NCBI GenBank assembly: GCA_022760735.1
Contig: JAKELU010000001.1
Location: forward strand, 204,541 to 268,540
Length of the DNA stretch: 64,000 bases
From: Firmicutes bacterium FC7
GTDB taxonomy: Bacteria; Bacillota; Clostridia; Tissierellales; Tissierellaceae
Direction: 5' to 3'
The translations under genes were made by a program, and so were the position numbers. Every line of letters starts with the position of its first letter. Within the stretch, counting starts at the first letter, position 1. The notes below the pieces were generated by a model that saw only the letters and a program-made list of their open reading frames with translations, searched no databases and was not told the origin of the DNA. Of this stretch, positions 38,484-47,373 are shown piece by piece.

Positions 38484-40047
38484 AGCAAACACCTCCTATT
38501 TCTTCTGCTGTTTGTTTTTTAATTCCTAACATATATTCACCAACTGTTTCCTCTGTAAGATTCTTTGTATCTTCAAAGTAAGCTACTATCTTTCCTTCAC
38601 TCATTACTAATAAGCTATCACTAACTGTAATAACTTCTGTTAAGTCTGCAGATATTAGAAGAATTGCTGCACCTTCATCACGTAAACTGACAAGCTTCTT
38701 TCTAATAAATTCACTAGCACCTACATCTATTCCTCTTGTAGGTTGATTTGCTATTATCAATTTTGGGTTGGATGTAAATTCTCTTGCAGCTACTACCTTT
38801 TGAATATTTCCTCCAGATAGTGTTCTTATTTCTGCATCCTTGCTATCACATTTTACTCTATACTCTTTTATTAATTCATTACTAAGCTCTGCTATCTTCT
38901 TTTTATCAAGTAATCCATACTTGTTATAATCATCTTTATAATATCGATCAGAAATTATATTTTCTTCTACAGAAGCATCTGCAACAGTACCATAAGTCAT
39001 TCTATCCTCTGATATATGTGCTACTCCTTTTTCTCTTATCTTTCGTATACTAATATTTGTAATATCCTCATCGAATAATTTTATTTCACCTGATTGATTT
39101 TCAATAAGTCCTGTAATAAGAGAAGAAATTTCTCTTTGTCCATTCCCTTCTACTCCTGCTATTCCTAGTATTTCTCCTTCTCTTATACTAAAAGAAACAT
39201 TGTTTACTATAGCTTTATTATCCGAATTTTTGTACGTTAAGTTCCTAACTTTTAATACAGTTTTCTTAGGTTTTGCTTCTTCCTTATCTATTGTAAGCAT
39301 TACATCTCTACCAACCATCAATCTAGAGATATCCTGTTCTGTTAAATCTGCAACTTTTGCAGTACCTGTAACTCTTCCATTTCTTAAAACTGTTAGATTG
39401 TCACAAAGTGCCTTTATTTCATTTAATTTGTGAGAAATAAAAATAATTGTATATCCTTGTTTTTTTAATTCCCTTAATTGAACAAATAACTCTTCAGTTT
39501 CTTGAGGTGTTAAAACAGCTGTAGGTTCGTCTAATATAAGAACTTCTACACCTCTTAATAATATCTTTAATATTTCCACTCTTTGTTTATATCCTACCGG
39601 TAAATCCTTAACCTTAGCCCTTGGATCAATTGGTAGATTGTATTTCTTTGAAACTTCCTCAGTAAGTCTTACAGCTTCTTGATAATTAAAAAAGCCTTTA
39701 TTTTTTGGTTCTATTCCAAGCACCATGTTTTCTGCAACTGTTAGCGAAGGTACTAACATAAAATGTTGATGGACCATACCTATTCCATGTGCAAGCGCAA
39801 CTAATGGGTTTGTGATCTTTATTTCCTCACCTTTGTAGAAAATCTTTCCTTCTTCAGGTTGCTCTTGTCCAAAAAGAACTTTCATTAATGTACTCTTACC
39901 AGCACCATTTTCACCGATTAGTGCATGAATTTCTCCTTTTTTAACTCTTAAATTTACATTTTTATTTGCCATGAACCCATTACCGTAAATCTTAGTAATG
40001 TTCTCCATACGTAAAATGTATTCGGTATTATCAATAACTTTATTCAC
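38476..40047 (-). CDS. Nucleoside ABC transporter ATPase with two nucleotide-binding domains
   Basis: This is a 523-residue double ATPase of the sugar/nucleoside class (MglA/NupO type). The first Walker A is GENGAGKSTLMKVL near 45, with DEPTAVLTP as Walker B. The second half has a degenerate nucleotide site (GVEGNGQREI), signature LSGGNIQKV and ANQPTRGIDVG. The start is GTG at 40045-40047 behind GAGGTGG. In this class only one strong ATP site is usual. It follows the binding-protein gene across a hairpin without a T tract. Confidence 0.93.
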   Translation of the reverse strand: MNKVIDNTEYILRMENITKIYGNGFMANKNVNLRVKKGEIHALIGENGAGKSTLMKVLFGQEQPEEGKIFYKGEEIKITNPLVALAHGIGMVHQHFMLVPSLTVAENMVLGIEPKNKGFFNYQEAVRLTEEVSKKYNLPIDPRAKVKDLPVGYKQRVEILKILLRGVEVLILDEPTAVLTPQETEELFVQLRELKKQGYTIIFISHKLNEIKALCDNLTVLRNGRVTGTAKVADLTEQDISRLMVGRDVMLTIDKEEAKPKKTVLKVRNLTYKNSDNKAIVNNVSFSIREGEILGIAGVEGNGQREISSLITGLIENQSGEIKLFDEDITNISIRKIREKGVAHISEDRMTYGTVADASVEENIISDRYYKDDYNKYGLLDKKKIAELSNELIKEYRVKCDSKDAEIRTLSGGNIQKVVAAREFTSNPKLIIANQPTRGIDVGASEFIRKKLVSLRDEGAAILLISADLTEVITVSDSLLVMSEGKIVAYFEDTKNLTEETVGEYMLGIKKQTAEEIGGVCYE

Positions 40048-40084
40048 TAAGTCCACCTCATTCTAAAGATAAAATTTAGTAATG

Positions 40085-40109
40085 ATGGAGGTCAGGAACT
40101 GACCTCCAT
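40085..40109 (-). promoter_or_regulatory. mRNA hairpin between the binding protein and the ATPase genes
   Basis: Perfect 11-bp stem ATGGAGGTCAG/CTGACCTCCAT with a GAA loop and no T tract after it on the minus strand. Such hairpins often protect the upstream message, here the lipoprotein gene, and lower expression of the downstream genes. I infer that role. Confidence 0.6.
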
Positions 40110-40118
40110 TACAATATC

Positions 40119-41246
40119 TTATTTACTAGCTTTAGCCTTGATTGCTTCAACCTCTTCAGTTGACATACCAATGGCAGTTGGAACTTCAATTTCTCCAGAT
40201 TTAACTTTTTCAGTAATTTCTTCTACCTTTTCAATTATTTCTGCTGGAACAATTTCTCTATAGTATTTATTATCTGCTAAGCTCATACCATTTTCAGCTA
40301 ATCCAGCACCTATATGTTTGCCCCATTCAATTTCTCCATTTACATATTCAGCGATCTTATCATATATTAAAACATCTAAGTTCTTCATTACTGAAGTTAC
40401 AATGTGTTTAGAAGTTTCTGGATCTGTTTCTTCTAAGTTTAATGCGTGGTCTTGGTCTACACCTATTGCTAATCTACCAGCTTCTTTACTTGCATTAAGC
40501 GCTCCTAAACTAGCGGAACCTGCTACAGCGAATACAATGTCTGCTCCTTGTTGATATTGTGCAAGAGCAAGCTCTTTCCCTTTTGCAGTATTTGTAAAGT
40601 CTCCTATATATGAATACAATACTTTTACTTCTGGATCTACATATTTAGCTCCTTCGATATATCCTACTAAAAAGTCGTTAATAGCACTGTTTTCACCGCC
40701 ACCAACAAATCCTATAACCTTTTCTTCATTTGTGCCTTCAATTCCTGAACTAGTTAACATAGCAGCAAGAGCTCCAGCTAAGAATGAACCTTCATTTTGT
40801 TTTGACATAACAGATACCACATTGCTGTAGTCATCTTCAGCAAAATCTACTTCTGTATCATAAACAATGAATTTTTGTTCCGGGAATTCTAATGCTGCAT
40901 CTTGAGTAGCTTCTTTTAAGTTGAATGTTCCTGAAACTACTAAATCCCATTCTCCACTTTCACTAAGCTCAGTTAATGTTGGTTCTTGTCTAGTAGCATC
41001 CCCTAGTAATTCAAATGCTTTAACTTCTAAATCTAGATCTTCAGCAGCTCTAGTTACGCCAGACCATACTAAGTCTGAGAATGCCTTATCTCCTAGATTA
41101 GTATTAATTACAACAGCTACTTTAGTTTTATCTTTACCTGAATTTGTATCTGTTGAACTATTTCCACCGTCCTTAGGTGTTGCACATCCTGTTAAAGTAA
41201 TTGTTGCAGCTAATGCTAAAGCTGCTAGTTTACCAAATTTTTTCAT
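40119..41246 (-). CDS. BMP-family nucleoside-binding lipoprotein
   Basis: This is a 375-residue lipoprotein with signal peptide and lipobox LTGC (Cys21), then a Gly/Ser/Asp/Lys linker and the BMP/PnrA domain (KVAVVINTNLGDKAFSDLVWSG, VIGFVGGGENSAINDFLVGYIEGA, AVAGSASLGALNASKEA, GVDQDHALN). The BMP family binds purine and pyrimidine nucleosides outside the membrane. It is the first gene of the ABC section and is probably the most abundant product. It starts 48 bases after the YczE-type gene. Confidence 0.93.
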   Translation of the reverse strand: MKKFGKLAALALAATITLTGCATPKDGGNSSTDTNSGKDKTKVAVVINTNLGDKAFSDLVWSGVTRAAEDLDLEVKAFELLGDATRQEPTLTELSESGEWDLVVSGTFNLKEATQDAALEFPEQKFIVYDTEVDFAEDDYSNVVSVMSKQNEGSFLAGALAAMLTSSGIEGTNEEKVIGFVGGGENSAINDFLVGYIEGAKYVDPEVKVLYSYIGDFTNTAKGKELALAQYQQGADIVFAVAGSASLGALNASKEAGRLAIGVDQDHALNLEETDPETSKHIVTSVMKNLDVLIYDKIAEYVNGEIEWGKHIGAGLAENGMSLADNKYYREIVPAEIIEKVEEITEKVKSGEIEVPTAIGMSTEEVEAIKAKASK

Positions 41247-41294
41247 TTTTCTGCCCCCTTAAAATATGTTAATTACTTTTTCTATAAAATATTT

Positions 41295-41939
41295 TTATAG
41301 ACCTTGTTTAAATATTTTTTTGTAAAAACCAATAAAAAACTGCATGATCTTGCCTGTTAAAAATACATTTAATACTGTACCTAGTCCATACACACCTCCC
41401 ATTAATATACCAATTATTAAAAGTGATATATCAAAAAAAGTTTTTGCTGTCTTATACTGCCAATTTGTTTTCTTATAAATGTATTCCACTAAGCATTCTA
41501 AAGGTCCCATACCTAATTCAAGCTGTATATAAAAACTTAAACCCATTGAAGCAAATAAGGTACCTAATAGACTAATTGCTATTTTAAAAATATAAGAAGA
41601 ATTGGCAGCTAAATCTGGTATGATAGCATCCCACATATCAATGTACATGCCAATTGATACGACTGTTATAAGTGTACCGATACCTAGATTTTCTCTGTTT
41701 ATACCTAAAGCCAATATTAAAAAAAATACATTTAATATTAAATTTGCTACTCCATAGCTTGTACCAGTAATTTTACTTAAACCATCGGCTGCAGTTGCCA
41801 TAGGATTAGATCCTAAATAAGATCTATATAAAAGTGTTGTTCCTAAACACATAACTAATAAGCCTATGGATAATAAGATTATCTTAAAAAGTAATTTACC
41901 AATACTATGATGACCTGTTCCTACCTGGTTGTTTATCAA
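41295..41939 (-). CDS. YczE/YyaS/YitT-family membrane protein
   Basis: This is a 214-residue protein with about five hydrophobic helices. The conserved LYRSYLGSNPMATAADGLSKI lies near residue 42, and a similar half follows (YIQLELGMGPLECLVEYIYKK near 136), indicating an internal duplication. It belongs to the COG2364/YczE group, which has no proven activity. Its place between the ribokinase-type gene and the nucleoside-binding protein, with a gap of only 17 bases, suggests a role in nucleoside, base or ribose movement. That role is inferred from position alone. Confidence 0.8.
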   Translation of the reverse strand: MINNQVGTGHHSIGKLLFKIILLSIGLLVMCLGTTLLYRSYLGSNPMATAADGLSKITGTSYGVANLILNVFFLILALGINRENLGIGTLITVVSIGMYIDMWDAIIPDLAANSSYIFKIAISLLGTLFASMGLSFYIQLELGMGPLECLVEYIYKKTNWQYKTAKTFFDISLLIIGILMGGVYGLGTVLNVFLTGKIMQFFIGFYKKIFKQGL

Positions 41940-41956
41940 CTTCTCTATATCCTCCT

Positions 41957-42838
41957 TTATTCAAACTGTTCTACAATTGATAGTTCAGGTATAGAGTTAG
42001 ATGCTCCTTTAGTTTGTATAGCTATACTACTTGCCTTACTTGCTAATTCCATTGCCTTATCAATTAACTTGCCTTGAGAAATACTAGCTAGTAAATATCC
42101 ACAAAATGTATCTCCAGCTCCAGTTGTATCTATTGGCTTAACCTTATATGCATTTTGATATATTTTTCTTGTACCATCACTATATACGGAACCCTTATCT
42201 CCTAAGGTTAAAACAATTGATGCTCCTGGGTACTTCTCATTCATATCTGATACAATTTCATCCTTATCTTCTTTACCAGTTAGAACTTGACCTTCTATTT
42301 CATTCAGAATAAATATGTCAACCAATTCTAACGGATATTCCAATAATTCATTATTTATTGGAGAAGGATTTATTGCAATTTTTAACCCTCTCTTTTTAGC
42401 TTCATGCATAGCGTATGGAATCATTGAAGTTTCATTTTGTATAAGCAACATATCATCTGGACCAAATTCTTCTAGAATATTATCAATGTATTTTTCTGTA
42501 ATCTGTTGGTTTGATCCCCCAAATACGATGATGCTATTTTGTCCAGACTTTTCTATTTGAATTACTGCATGTCCACTAGGAAAATCTATTTCTTCTATAA
42601 ATTTTGTATTTACTCCACATTCCTTTAGGTATTCAACTAGAAAACGACCATCTTTTCCGATCATTCCAGCGTGGTAAACTTTAGCGCCTGCTCTAGCTAA
42701 AGCTACTGATTGATTCAATCCTTTCCCACCAATAAACTCTTTATAATTTAAGCTCAAAATAGTTTCACCTGGACTAACTATTTTTTCTACCTCATATACC
42801 TTATCAATATTTAATGATCCTAAGTTTAATATCTTCAA
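41957..42838 (-). CDS. Ribokinase-type PfkB carbohydrate kinase
   Basis: This is a 293-residue PfkB-family kinase, most like ribokinase. It has LGSLNIDKVYEV at the start, the substrate motif GGKGLNQSVALARAGA (about 37-52), and the catalytic motif DTTGAGDTFCGYLLAS with Asp near 245. As the first gene of the nucleoside operon it is well placed to phosphorylate ribose released by the two nucleoside hydrolases; a nucleoside kinase is the alternative. The start is TTG at 42836-42838, with GGAGGG 7 bases upstream. Confidence 0.88.
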   Translation of the reverse strand: MKILNLGSLNIDKVYEVEKIVSPGETILSLNYKEFIGGKGLNQSVALARAGAKVYHAGMIGKDGRFLVEYLKECGVNTKFIEEIDFPSGHAVIQIEKSGQNSIIVFGGSNQQITEKYIDNILEEFGPDDMLLIQNETSMIPYAMHEAKKRGLKIAINPSPINNELLEYPLELVDIFILNEIEGQVLTGKEDKDEIVSDMNEKYPGASIVLTLGDKGSVYSDGTRKIYQNAYKVKPIDTTGAGDTFCGYLLASISQGKLIDKAMELASKASSIAIQTKGASNSIPELSIVEQFE

Positions 42839-42894
42839 ATAACTTCCCTCCGTTTAGCATCACTTCAATAAAAGCATCACATAAATAGAAATAT

Positions 42895-42922
42895 GTTATA
42901 CTATTATACAACATTTTGTCGA
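42895..42922 (-). promoter_or_regulatory. Candidate promoter of the nucleoside operon
   Basis: On the minus strand TCGACA (42917-42922), 16-base spacer, TATAAC (42895-42900). A second TATAAT lies inside the spacer. The leader to the TTG start would be about 50 bases. Confidence 0.45.
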
Positions 42923-42966
42923 AGAATGGTAGTAAAACCTTTCACTAAAACATTACATTAATATTA

Positions 42967-42980
42967 GCACAACGTTTTCC
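42967..42980 (-). promoter_or_regulatory. Candidate LacI-family operator
   Basis: On the minus strand GGAAAACGTTGTGC, a CG-centred near-palindrome. It is close to the LacI/CcpA consensus, but off at the outer positions. It is 45 bases upstream of the candidate -35. A second imperfect palindrome, AGTAAAACCTTTCACT (42931-42946), lies nearer the promoter and is an alternative site. Confidence 0.35.
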
Positions 42981-43009
42981 TTCATGTCAATAAAGAATTA
43001 TTTATTTCA

Positions 43010-43783
43010 TTATCCATTATTTGATATATCGCTTGCTATTAAATCTCTAATAGCTTGAATTGCAACCTCTATAGCAGGTGTAGTATCAAATGTTGAAATT
43101 TTTCCAGTATTATATTTTTCTTCCCTTTCTCTATTCCTAGCTAATAGTAAAATACTGCCACATCTTACTCTAAGTGTAGAAGCTACTACAAATAAAGTGG
43201 ATGATTCCATTTCTGAACCTAGTGCACCAGCCATTTTCCAAGCATTCCACTTATTCTTCAAATCATAACCTACAGGCATTCTATCAGGAGAATGTTGCCC
43301 ATAATATGAATCCTTACACTCTACAATCCCTAAATAGCTTGTCTTATTTAACTTATCAGCTGCAGTTTTTAAGGCATGTACAACATCATAATTTGCAACA
43401 GCTGGAAATTCAATAGGTACATATTCCCTACCTGTTCCATCCTTTCTAATTGCTCCAGTAGCTATAATCAAGTTACCAGGAATTAATTCCGGGTCGATTC
43501 CTCCACATGTACCTACTCTAATAAAAGTGTCTGCTCCACACATAACTAACTCTTCCATGGCTATTGATGCCGAAGGTCCACCAATACCAGTAGATGTTAC
43601 ACTAACCTTTACTCCATCTAGATATCCTGTATATGTTACATATTCTCTTTTAGTTGCTATATGTTTTGCATTATCAAGATATTTTGCAATCTTTTCTACT
43701 CTTCCCGGATCCCCTGGTACAATAACATATTTACCTATATCTCCTTTTTTACATGCTATGTGATGCATTACTTCATTGCTCAT
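43010..43783 (-). CDS. udp: Uridine phosphorylase
   Basis: This is a 257-residue nucleoside phosphorylase-I family enzyme that splits uridine with phosphate to uracil and ribose 1-phosphate. It has VIVPGDPGRVEKIAKYLD near 21, the phosphate and ribose contacts STGIGGPSASIAMEEL near 64 and IRVGTCGGI near 88, the long insertion DSYYGQHSPDRMPVG near 165 typical of Udp, and GSEMESSTLF. The gene follows the OFA carrier and precedes the nucleoside operon promoter. Uracil from this step would go to Upp. Confidence 0.93.
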   Translation of the reverse strand: MSNEVMHHIACKKGDIGKYVIVPGDPGRVEKIAKYLDNAKHIATKREYVTYTGYLDGVKVSVTSTGIGGPSASIAMEELVMCGADTFIRVGTCGGIDPELIPGNLIIATGAIRKDGTGREYVPIEFPAVANYDVVHALKTAADKLNKTSYLGIVECKDSYYGQHSPDRMPVGYDLKNKWNAWKMAGALGSEMESSTLFVVASTLRVRCGSILLLARNREREEKYNTGKISTFDTTPAIEVAIQAIRDLIASDISNNG

Positions 43784-43873
43784 ATTTTTGCCTCCTTTAA
43801 AATGTTATAAATTTAATTATAACTTATTATTACATATTAAATTTTGTAACCTTTTTTCCATTTAAATATACAT

Positions 43874-45049
43874 TTAGTCCTTTATAGTCATTGCTATTAA
43901 AAATGATATACTTAAAAGCATAAACGCTAGTATATATGCTATAGTATATTGATTAAACTCATCGTAAATGGCAGCTCCTGCCATAGGACCTAATATTCCT
44001 CCAAATCCCCATGCGGTAAACATTAAACCATAGTTTTGACCATAGTACTTAGCTCCGTACCTATCAGATACTGCAGCTGGAAATACTGAGAATAAAGAGC
44101 CATAACAAATTCCTGCTACTGATACGCCAATTATCATAGATATTAACCCATTATAATAATTAAATAAAAAAAGATTTATTGCTCCTACTATAAATACCAG
44201 TCTTAATAAATTAATTCTACCAATTTTGTCAGATGAATACCCTCCAAGTATTCTACCTATGGAATTAAATACAGAAATAAATATTATTAATATATATCCT
44301 ACTTCTAAATTTGTTTGTATCTTGGAGATAGATGAAATATGACTTATTATCATAAGTCCTACAGAACTTGCTAAAAAATACATCGTCCATAACTTATAAA
44401 AATACTTATCCTTTAAAAGATATTTATAGTTTCTGTCAATTGTAGTGCTAGTTGTTTTTATCTCCTCTGTATTCATATAAGTTTCTGGATACTTAAGGAA
44501 TTGGGAAAGAAAGGTTGTAAGCACTAAAGCTCCTATACCAATATATAAAAATGTATAATTTATACCTACACTGTTTAATAAATATCTTCCTAAAGGAGAA
44601 TATATTAAGGATGAAATTGCAGCACCAGAAGAAACGATTCCTGTAATTAATCCTTTTTTATTAGCTGGATACCACTTAACTGCTGTTGGCGCTGTTGTAA
44701 CAGTATGAATTCCTATCCCTGACCCTGCTATAACCCCTATGGTCAGCACTAATAAAATAGGGCTCTTTGTAAAGCCTGAAGAAATAAATCCACAACCAAC
44801 TAATATGGAACCTAAAGTTGCTGTAAATCTAGGTCCTCTCTTATCCTGTACATAGCCAAATATAACCATTGCTATTACAAAAAATATTGTATAGGTTGAA
44901 TATGGAAGTGAAGCCTGCTTGCTTGTCCAACCCCAAGATGAAATTATAGCTTGGCTGATGGCACTCCATGTATATGGCATCCCGCCTATGATATTTATGA
45001 CAGTAGCTGATATAAGTACCAACAAAGCAGATAATCTATTATTTTTCAT
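43874..45049 (-). CDS. OFA-type MFS transporter
   Basis: This is a 391-residue major facilitator protein with 12 predicted membrane segments. The motif GYVQDKRGPRFTATLGSILVGCGF near residue 60 (loop 2-3) and INIIGGMPYTWSAISQAI at the N-terminus are characteristic of the oxalate:formate antiporter (OFA) group, which carries small organic anions. The neighbours are nucleoside phosphorylases, which would fit a nucleoside or ribose role, but that is a guess from position. ATG 45047-45049 follows GGAGAGG; an upstream TTG overlaps the site. Confidence 0.82.
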   Translation of the reverse strand: MKNNRLSALLVLISATVINIIGGMPYTWSAISQAIISSWGWTSKQASLPYSTYTIFFVIAMVIFGYVQDKRGPRFTATLGSILVGCGFISSGFTKSPILLVLTIGVIAGSGIGIHTVTTAPTAVKWYPANKKGLITGIVSSGAAISSLIYSPLGRYLLNSVGINYTFLYIGIGALVLTTFLSQFLKYPETYMNTEEIKTTSTTIDRNYKYLLKDKYFYKLWTMYFLASSVGLMIISHISSISKIQTNLEVGYILIIFISVFNSIGRILGGYSSDKIGRINLLRLVFIVGAINLFLFNYYNGLISMIIGVSVAGICYGSLFSVFPAAVSDRYGAKYYGQNYGLMFTAWGFGGILGPMAGAAIYDEFNQYTIAYILAFMLLSISFLIAMTIKD

Positions 45050-45179
45050 AGCCCTCTCCAATTCTTATTATTTCTTTAGCCCCTCTAAATGTTGGCTCAT
45101 AATCTACAATATCATATCCAAACAATAATATACAAGCTCATGACATATATAAAACCATCTAAATTCGTATGCTTTTGAA

Positions 45180-45210
45180 GGAAAAAGAAAAATCGTCAAT
45201 TTTGACGATT
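45180..45210 (-). terminator. deoD terminator
   Basis: AATCGTCA/TGACGATT stem with a 4-base loop, then TTTTTCTTTTTCC on the minus strand. Confidence 0.85.
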
Positions 45211-45216
45211 CTTCTA

Positions 45217-45918
45217 TTATGCTAATTCTAAAGCTATTTCCATCATTCTTGTAAAGCTCTTTTCTCTTTCCTCTGCTGTAGTTTCTTCCTTATTTACTAT
45301 TGAATCAGAAACTGTAAGTATACAAAGCGCATTAACACCAGCAGCTGCAGCATTGCAATAAAGAGCATATGCTTCCATTTCAACAGCTAAAACATTCATC
45401 TTAGCCCATCTTTGTGCTTCAGTTTCATCTGCTGAATAGAATGTATCACTTGATAGAATATTTCCTACTGTTACAGGAATATTTTTCTCATCTGCAACCT
45501 TTTTAGCCTTTGAAAGCAGCTCCCAAGATGCAGTTGCAGAGAATGTACCAGGTAAATTATATTGGTGAGCATAGTTTGAATTTGTGCTTGCTCCCATACC
45601 AAAGATTACATCATATAACTTTAGATCTTTTTGAAGGGCACCACATGAACCTACTCTAATAAGATTTTTAACTCCATAGAAGTGTATTAACTCATAAGAG
45701 TAAATTCCTATAGAAGGAATACCCATACCAGTTCCCATAACAGATATCTTCTTTCCTTTATATGTTCCTGTATAACCAAACATGTTTCTAGTGGTATTAA
45801 ATTGCACCACATCTTCTAAAAATGTGTCTGCAATAAACTTAGCTCTTAATGGATCTCCTGGTAGTAATATAGTTTCAGCTATATCCCCTTTATTTGCTGC
45901 TATATGAGGTGTTGCCAT
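45217..45918 (-). CDS. deoD: Purine-nucleoside phosphorylase, DeoD type
   Basis: This is a 233-residue hexameric-type enzyme that phosphorolyses purine (deoxy)nucleosides. It has TPHIAANKGDIAETILLPGDPLRAKFIA at the start, GTGMGIPSIGIYSYEL near 62, RVGSCGAL near 87, and the purine-site EMEAYALY near 178 with VSDSI (Asp near 205). ATG follows AGGAG. It is bounded by a strong terminator downstream. Together with udp and the hydrolases the locus covers both phosphorolytic and hydrolytic nucleoside breakdown. Confidence 0.95.
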   Translation of the reverse strand: MATPHIAANKGDIAETILLPGDPLRAKFIADTFLEDVVQFNTTRNMFGYTGTYKGKKISVMGTGMGIPSIGIYSYELIHFYGVKNLIRVGSCGALQKDLKLYDVIFGMGASTNSNYAHQYNLPGTFSATASWELLSKAKKVADEKNIPVTVGNILSSDTFYSADETEAQRWAKMNVLAVEMEAYALYCNAAAAGVNALCILTVSDSIVNKEETTAEEREKSFTRMMEIALELA

Positions 45919-46094
45919 AAAATCACTCCTTAACTTTTGCTATTCTTATCCTATCTACTATTATCGGTCAAATCTGAATTATTATCAAGATATCCATATA
46001 ACTTATTGATATAAGTTTTTACCTTAACAATATTGAAAAAAGTAGCAATTGCTGCTATTAGCAATATAGATGCATACTATGTTTGTCCTTTCAC

Positions 46095-46478
46095 TTATTT
46101 AGCTCGAATAATTTCTATATCATATCCATCAGGATCAGTTATAAAATAGAATTTTGGAGGCTCACCTGGTAGGCCATATAATTCTGTTACTTCATAGCCC
46201 ATTTCAATATGTCTTTGTCTTGATGCCTCTAAATCATCTACTGACAACGCTATATGGCTAAATCCATCACCAATTACATAAGGTTTTTCCGGATTATAGT
46301 TATAAGTCAATTCAAGCTCATACTTACCCTCTTCATCACTTAGATATACTAAGGTAAACTCATCTTCTGGGAAGTCCTTTCTTCTTGTTTCAACTAGCCC
46401 TAGGGCTTCTTTATAAAACTTTAAGGACTTTTCTAAGTCCATTACTCTTATACATGTGTGTAAAAATTTATAATTCAT
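46095..46478 (-). CDS. gloA: Lactoylglutathione lyase-like glyoxalase (VOC family)
   Basis: This is a 127-residue vicinal-oxygen-chelate protein with two beta-alpha-beta-beta-beta units. The four metal ligands of glyoxalase I are visible: H7, E56, H75 and E122. The closing DPDGYDIEII is typical. Length matches bacterial GloA. It detoxifies methylglyoxal-thiol adducts; in a Firmicute the thiol may be something other than glutathione. It is a single gene between deoD and ku, and ATG has AGGGAGG upstream. Confidence 0.88.
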   Translation of the reverse strand: MNYKFLHTCIRVMDLEKSLKFYKEALGLVETRRKDFPEDEFTLVYLSDEEGKYELELTYNYNPEKPYVIGDGFSHIALSVDDLEASRQRHIEMGYEVTELYGLPGEPPKFYFITDPDGYDIEIIRAK

Positions 46479-46565
46479 AATTTCCTCCCTTAATTGATTT
46501 ACTATTTATTTATTATATACCCTTATTTTCTATTAACTGCACAGAATTTTCAAGTCCATGTTTTC

Positions 46566-47333
46566 TTATTGGGCCTTTTTAGTTGCTTGCACACTCTGCC
46601 TTAAAGCTTCCATTAGGTCTATTACATTTGCCCTAGGTTCAGGTTTAGCCTCTACCACTTCTTGACCGTTTATCTTCTTCTCTATAGCATCTCTTAATTT
46701 TGCAGCATATTCATCCCTATATTCTTCAGGTTTAAATTCTTTTGTCATATTATTTATAAGCATCTTTGCCATATCTAACTCAGCCTGATTTACTTCTATA
46801 TTTGTCAATGGTTTGGGAATAGCCTTTATTTCCTCAAGGAAGTACATGGTCTCAATTATTAGTCCTTCTTTTGCAGCTCTGATGGTTACTAGAGTTTCCT
46901 TTGTTCCTAATACCGTCTTTCCTATAGCTACCTTTTTTTCACTTTCCAATGCAGCCTTGAAAAGGGCATATGCCTTATCACTACCGCTAGGAGAAACATA
47001 ATATGTCTTCTCAAAGAAAATTGGATCAATTTGGTCTAGATCTGCAAAATGAAGGATAGTTATGGACTTATCTTTTTCCGTCTTTATTTTTTCAAAGTCT
47101 TCATTTTCCATAACAACATATTTATCCTTTTCATATTCATAACCTTTAACAATATCATCTGCCTTTAAGTCATTTATATTACAGTGTGGACAAACCTTCT
47201 TGTATTTAATTCTTTGCTTACAGGTTTTATGCAACTGGTTAAACCTAATACCCACATCCTGAGTAGCAGTATATAAATCAACTGGAATATGAACTAAGCC
47301 AAAGGAAATTGCTGCCTTATGTGCTACTGCCAT
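46566..47333 (-). CDS. ku: DNA end-binding protein Ku
   Basis: This is a 255-residue prokaryotic Ku that forms a homodimeric ring on double-strand DNA ends for non-homologous end joining. The beginning AHKAAISFGLVHIPVDLYTAT and RFNQLHKTCKQRIKYKKVCPHC are diagnostic, and YYVSPSGSDKAYALFKAAL lies near 130. The C-terminal tail (PRANVIDLMEALRQSV) resembles the segment that contacts LigD. No ligase gene is next to it in this window. Spore formers often use Ku on outgrowth. ATG follows GGAGGTG. Confidence 0.94.
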   Translation of the reverse strand: MAVAHKAAISFGLVHIPVDLYTATQDVGIRFNQLHKTCKQRIKYKKVCPHCNINDLKADDIVKGYEYEKDKYVVMENEDFEKIKTEKDKSITILHFADLDQIDPIFFEKTYYVSPSGSDKAYALFKAALESEKKVAIGKTVLGTKETLVTIRAAKEGLIIETMYFLEEIKAIPKPLTNIEVNQAELDMAKMLINNMTKEFKPEEYRDEYAAKLRDAIEKKINGQEVVEAKPEPRANVIDLMEALRQSVQATKKAQ

Positions 47334-47373
47334 AAAAACACCTCCAAGCTTAGTTTAACCAAAAACACAAAAC

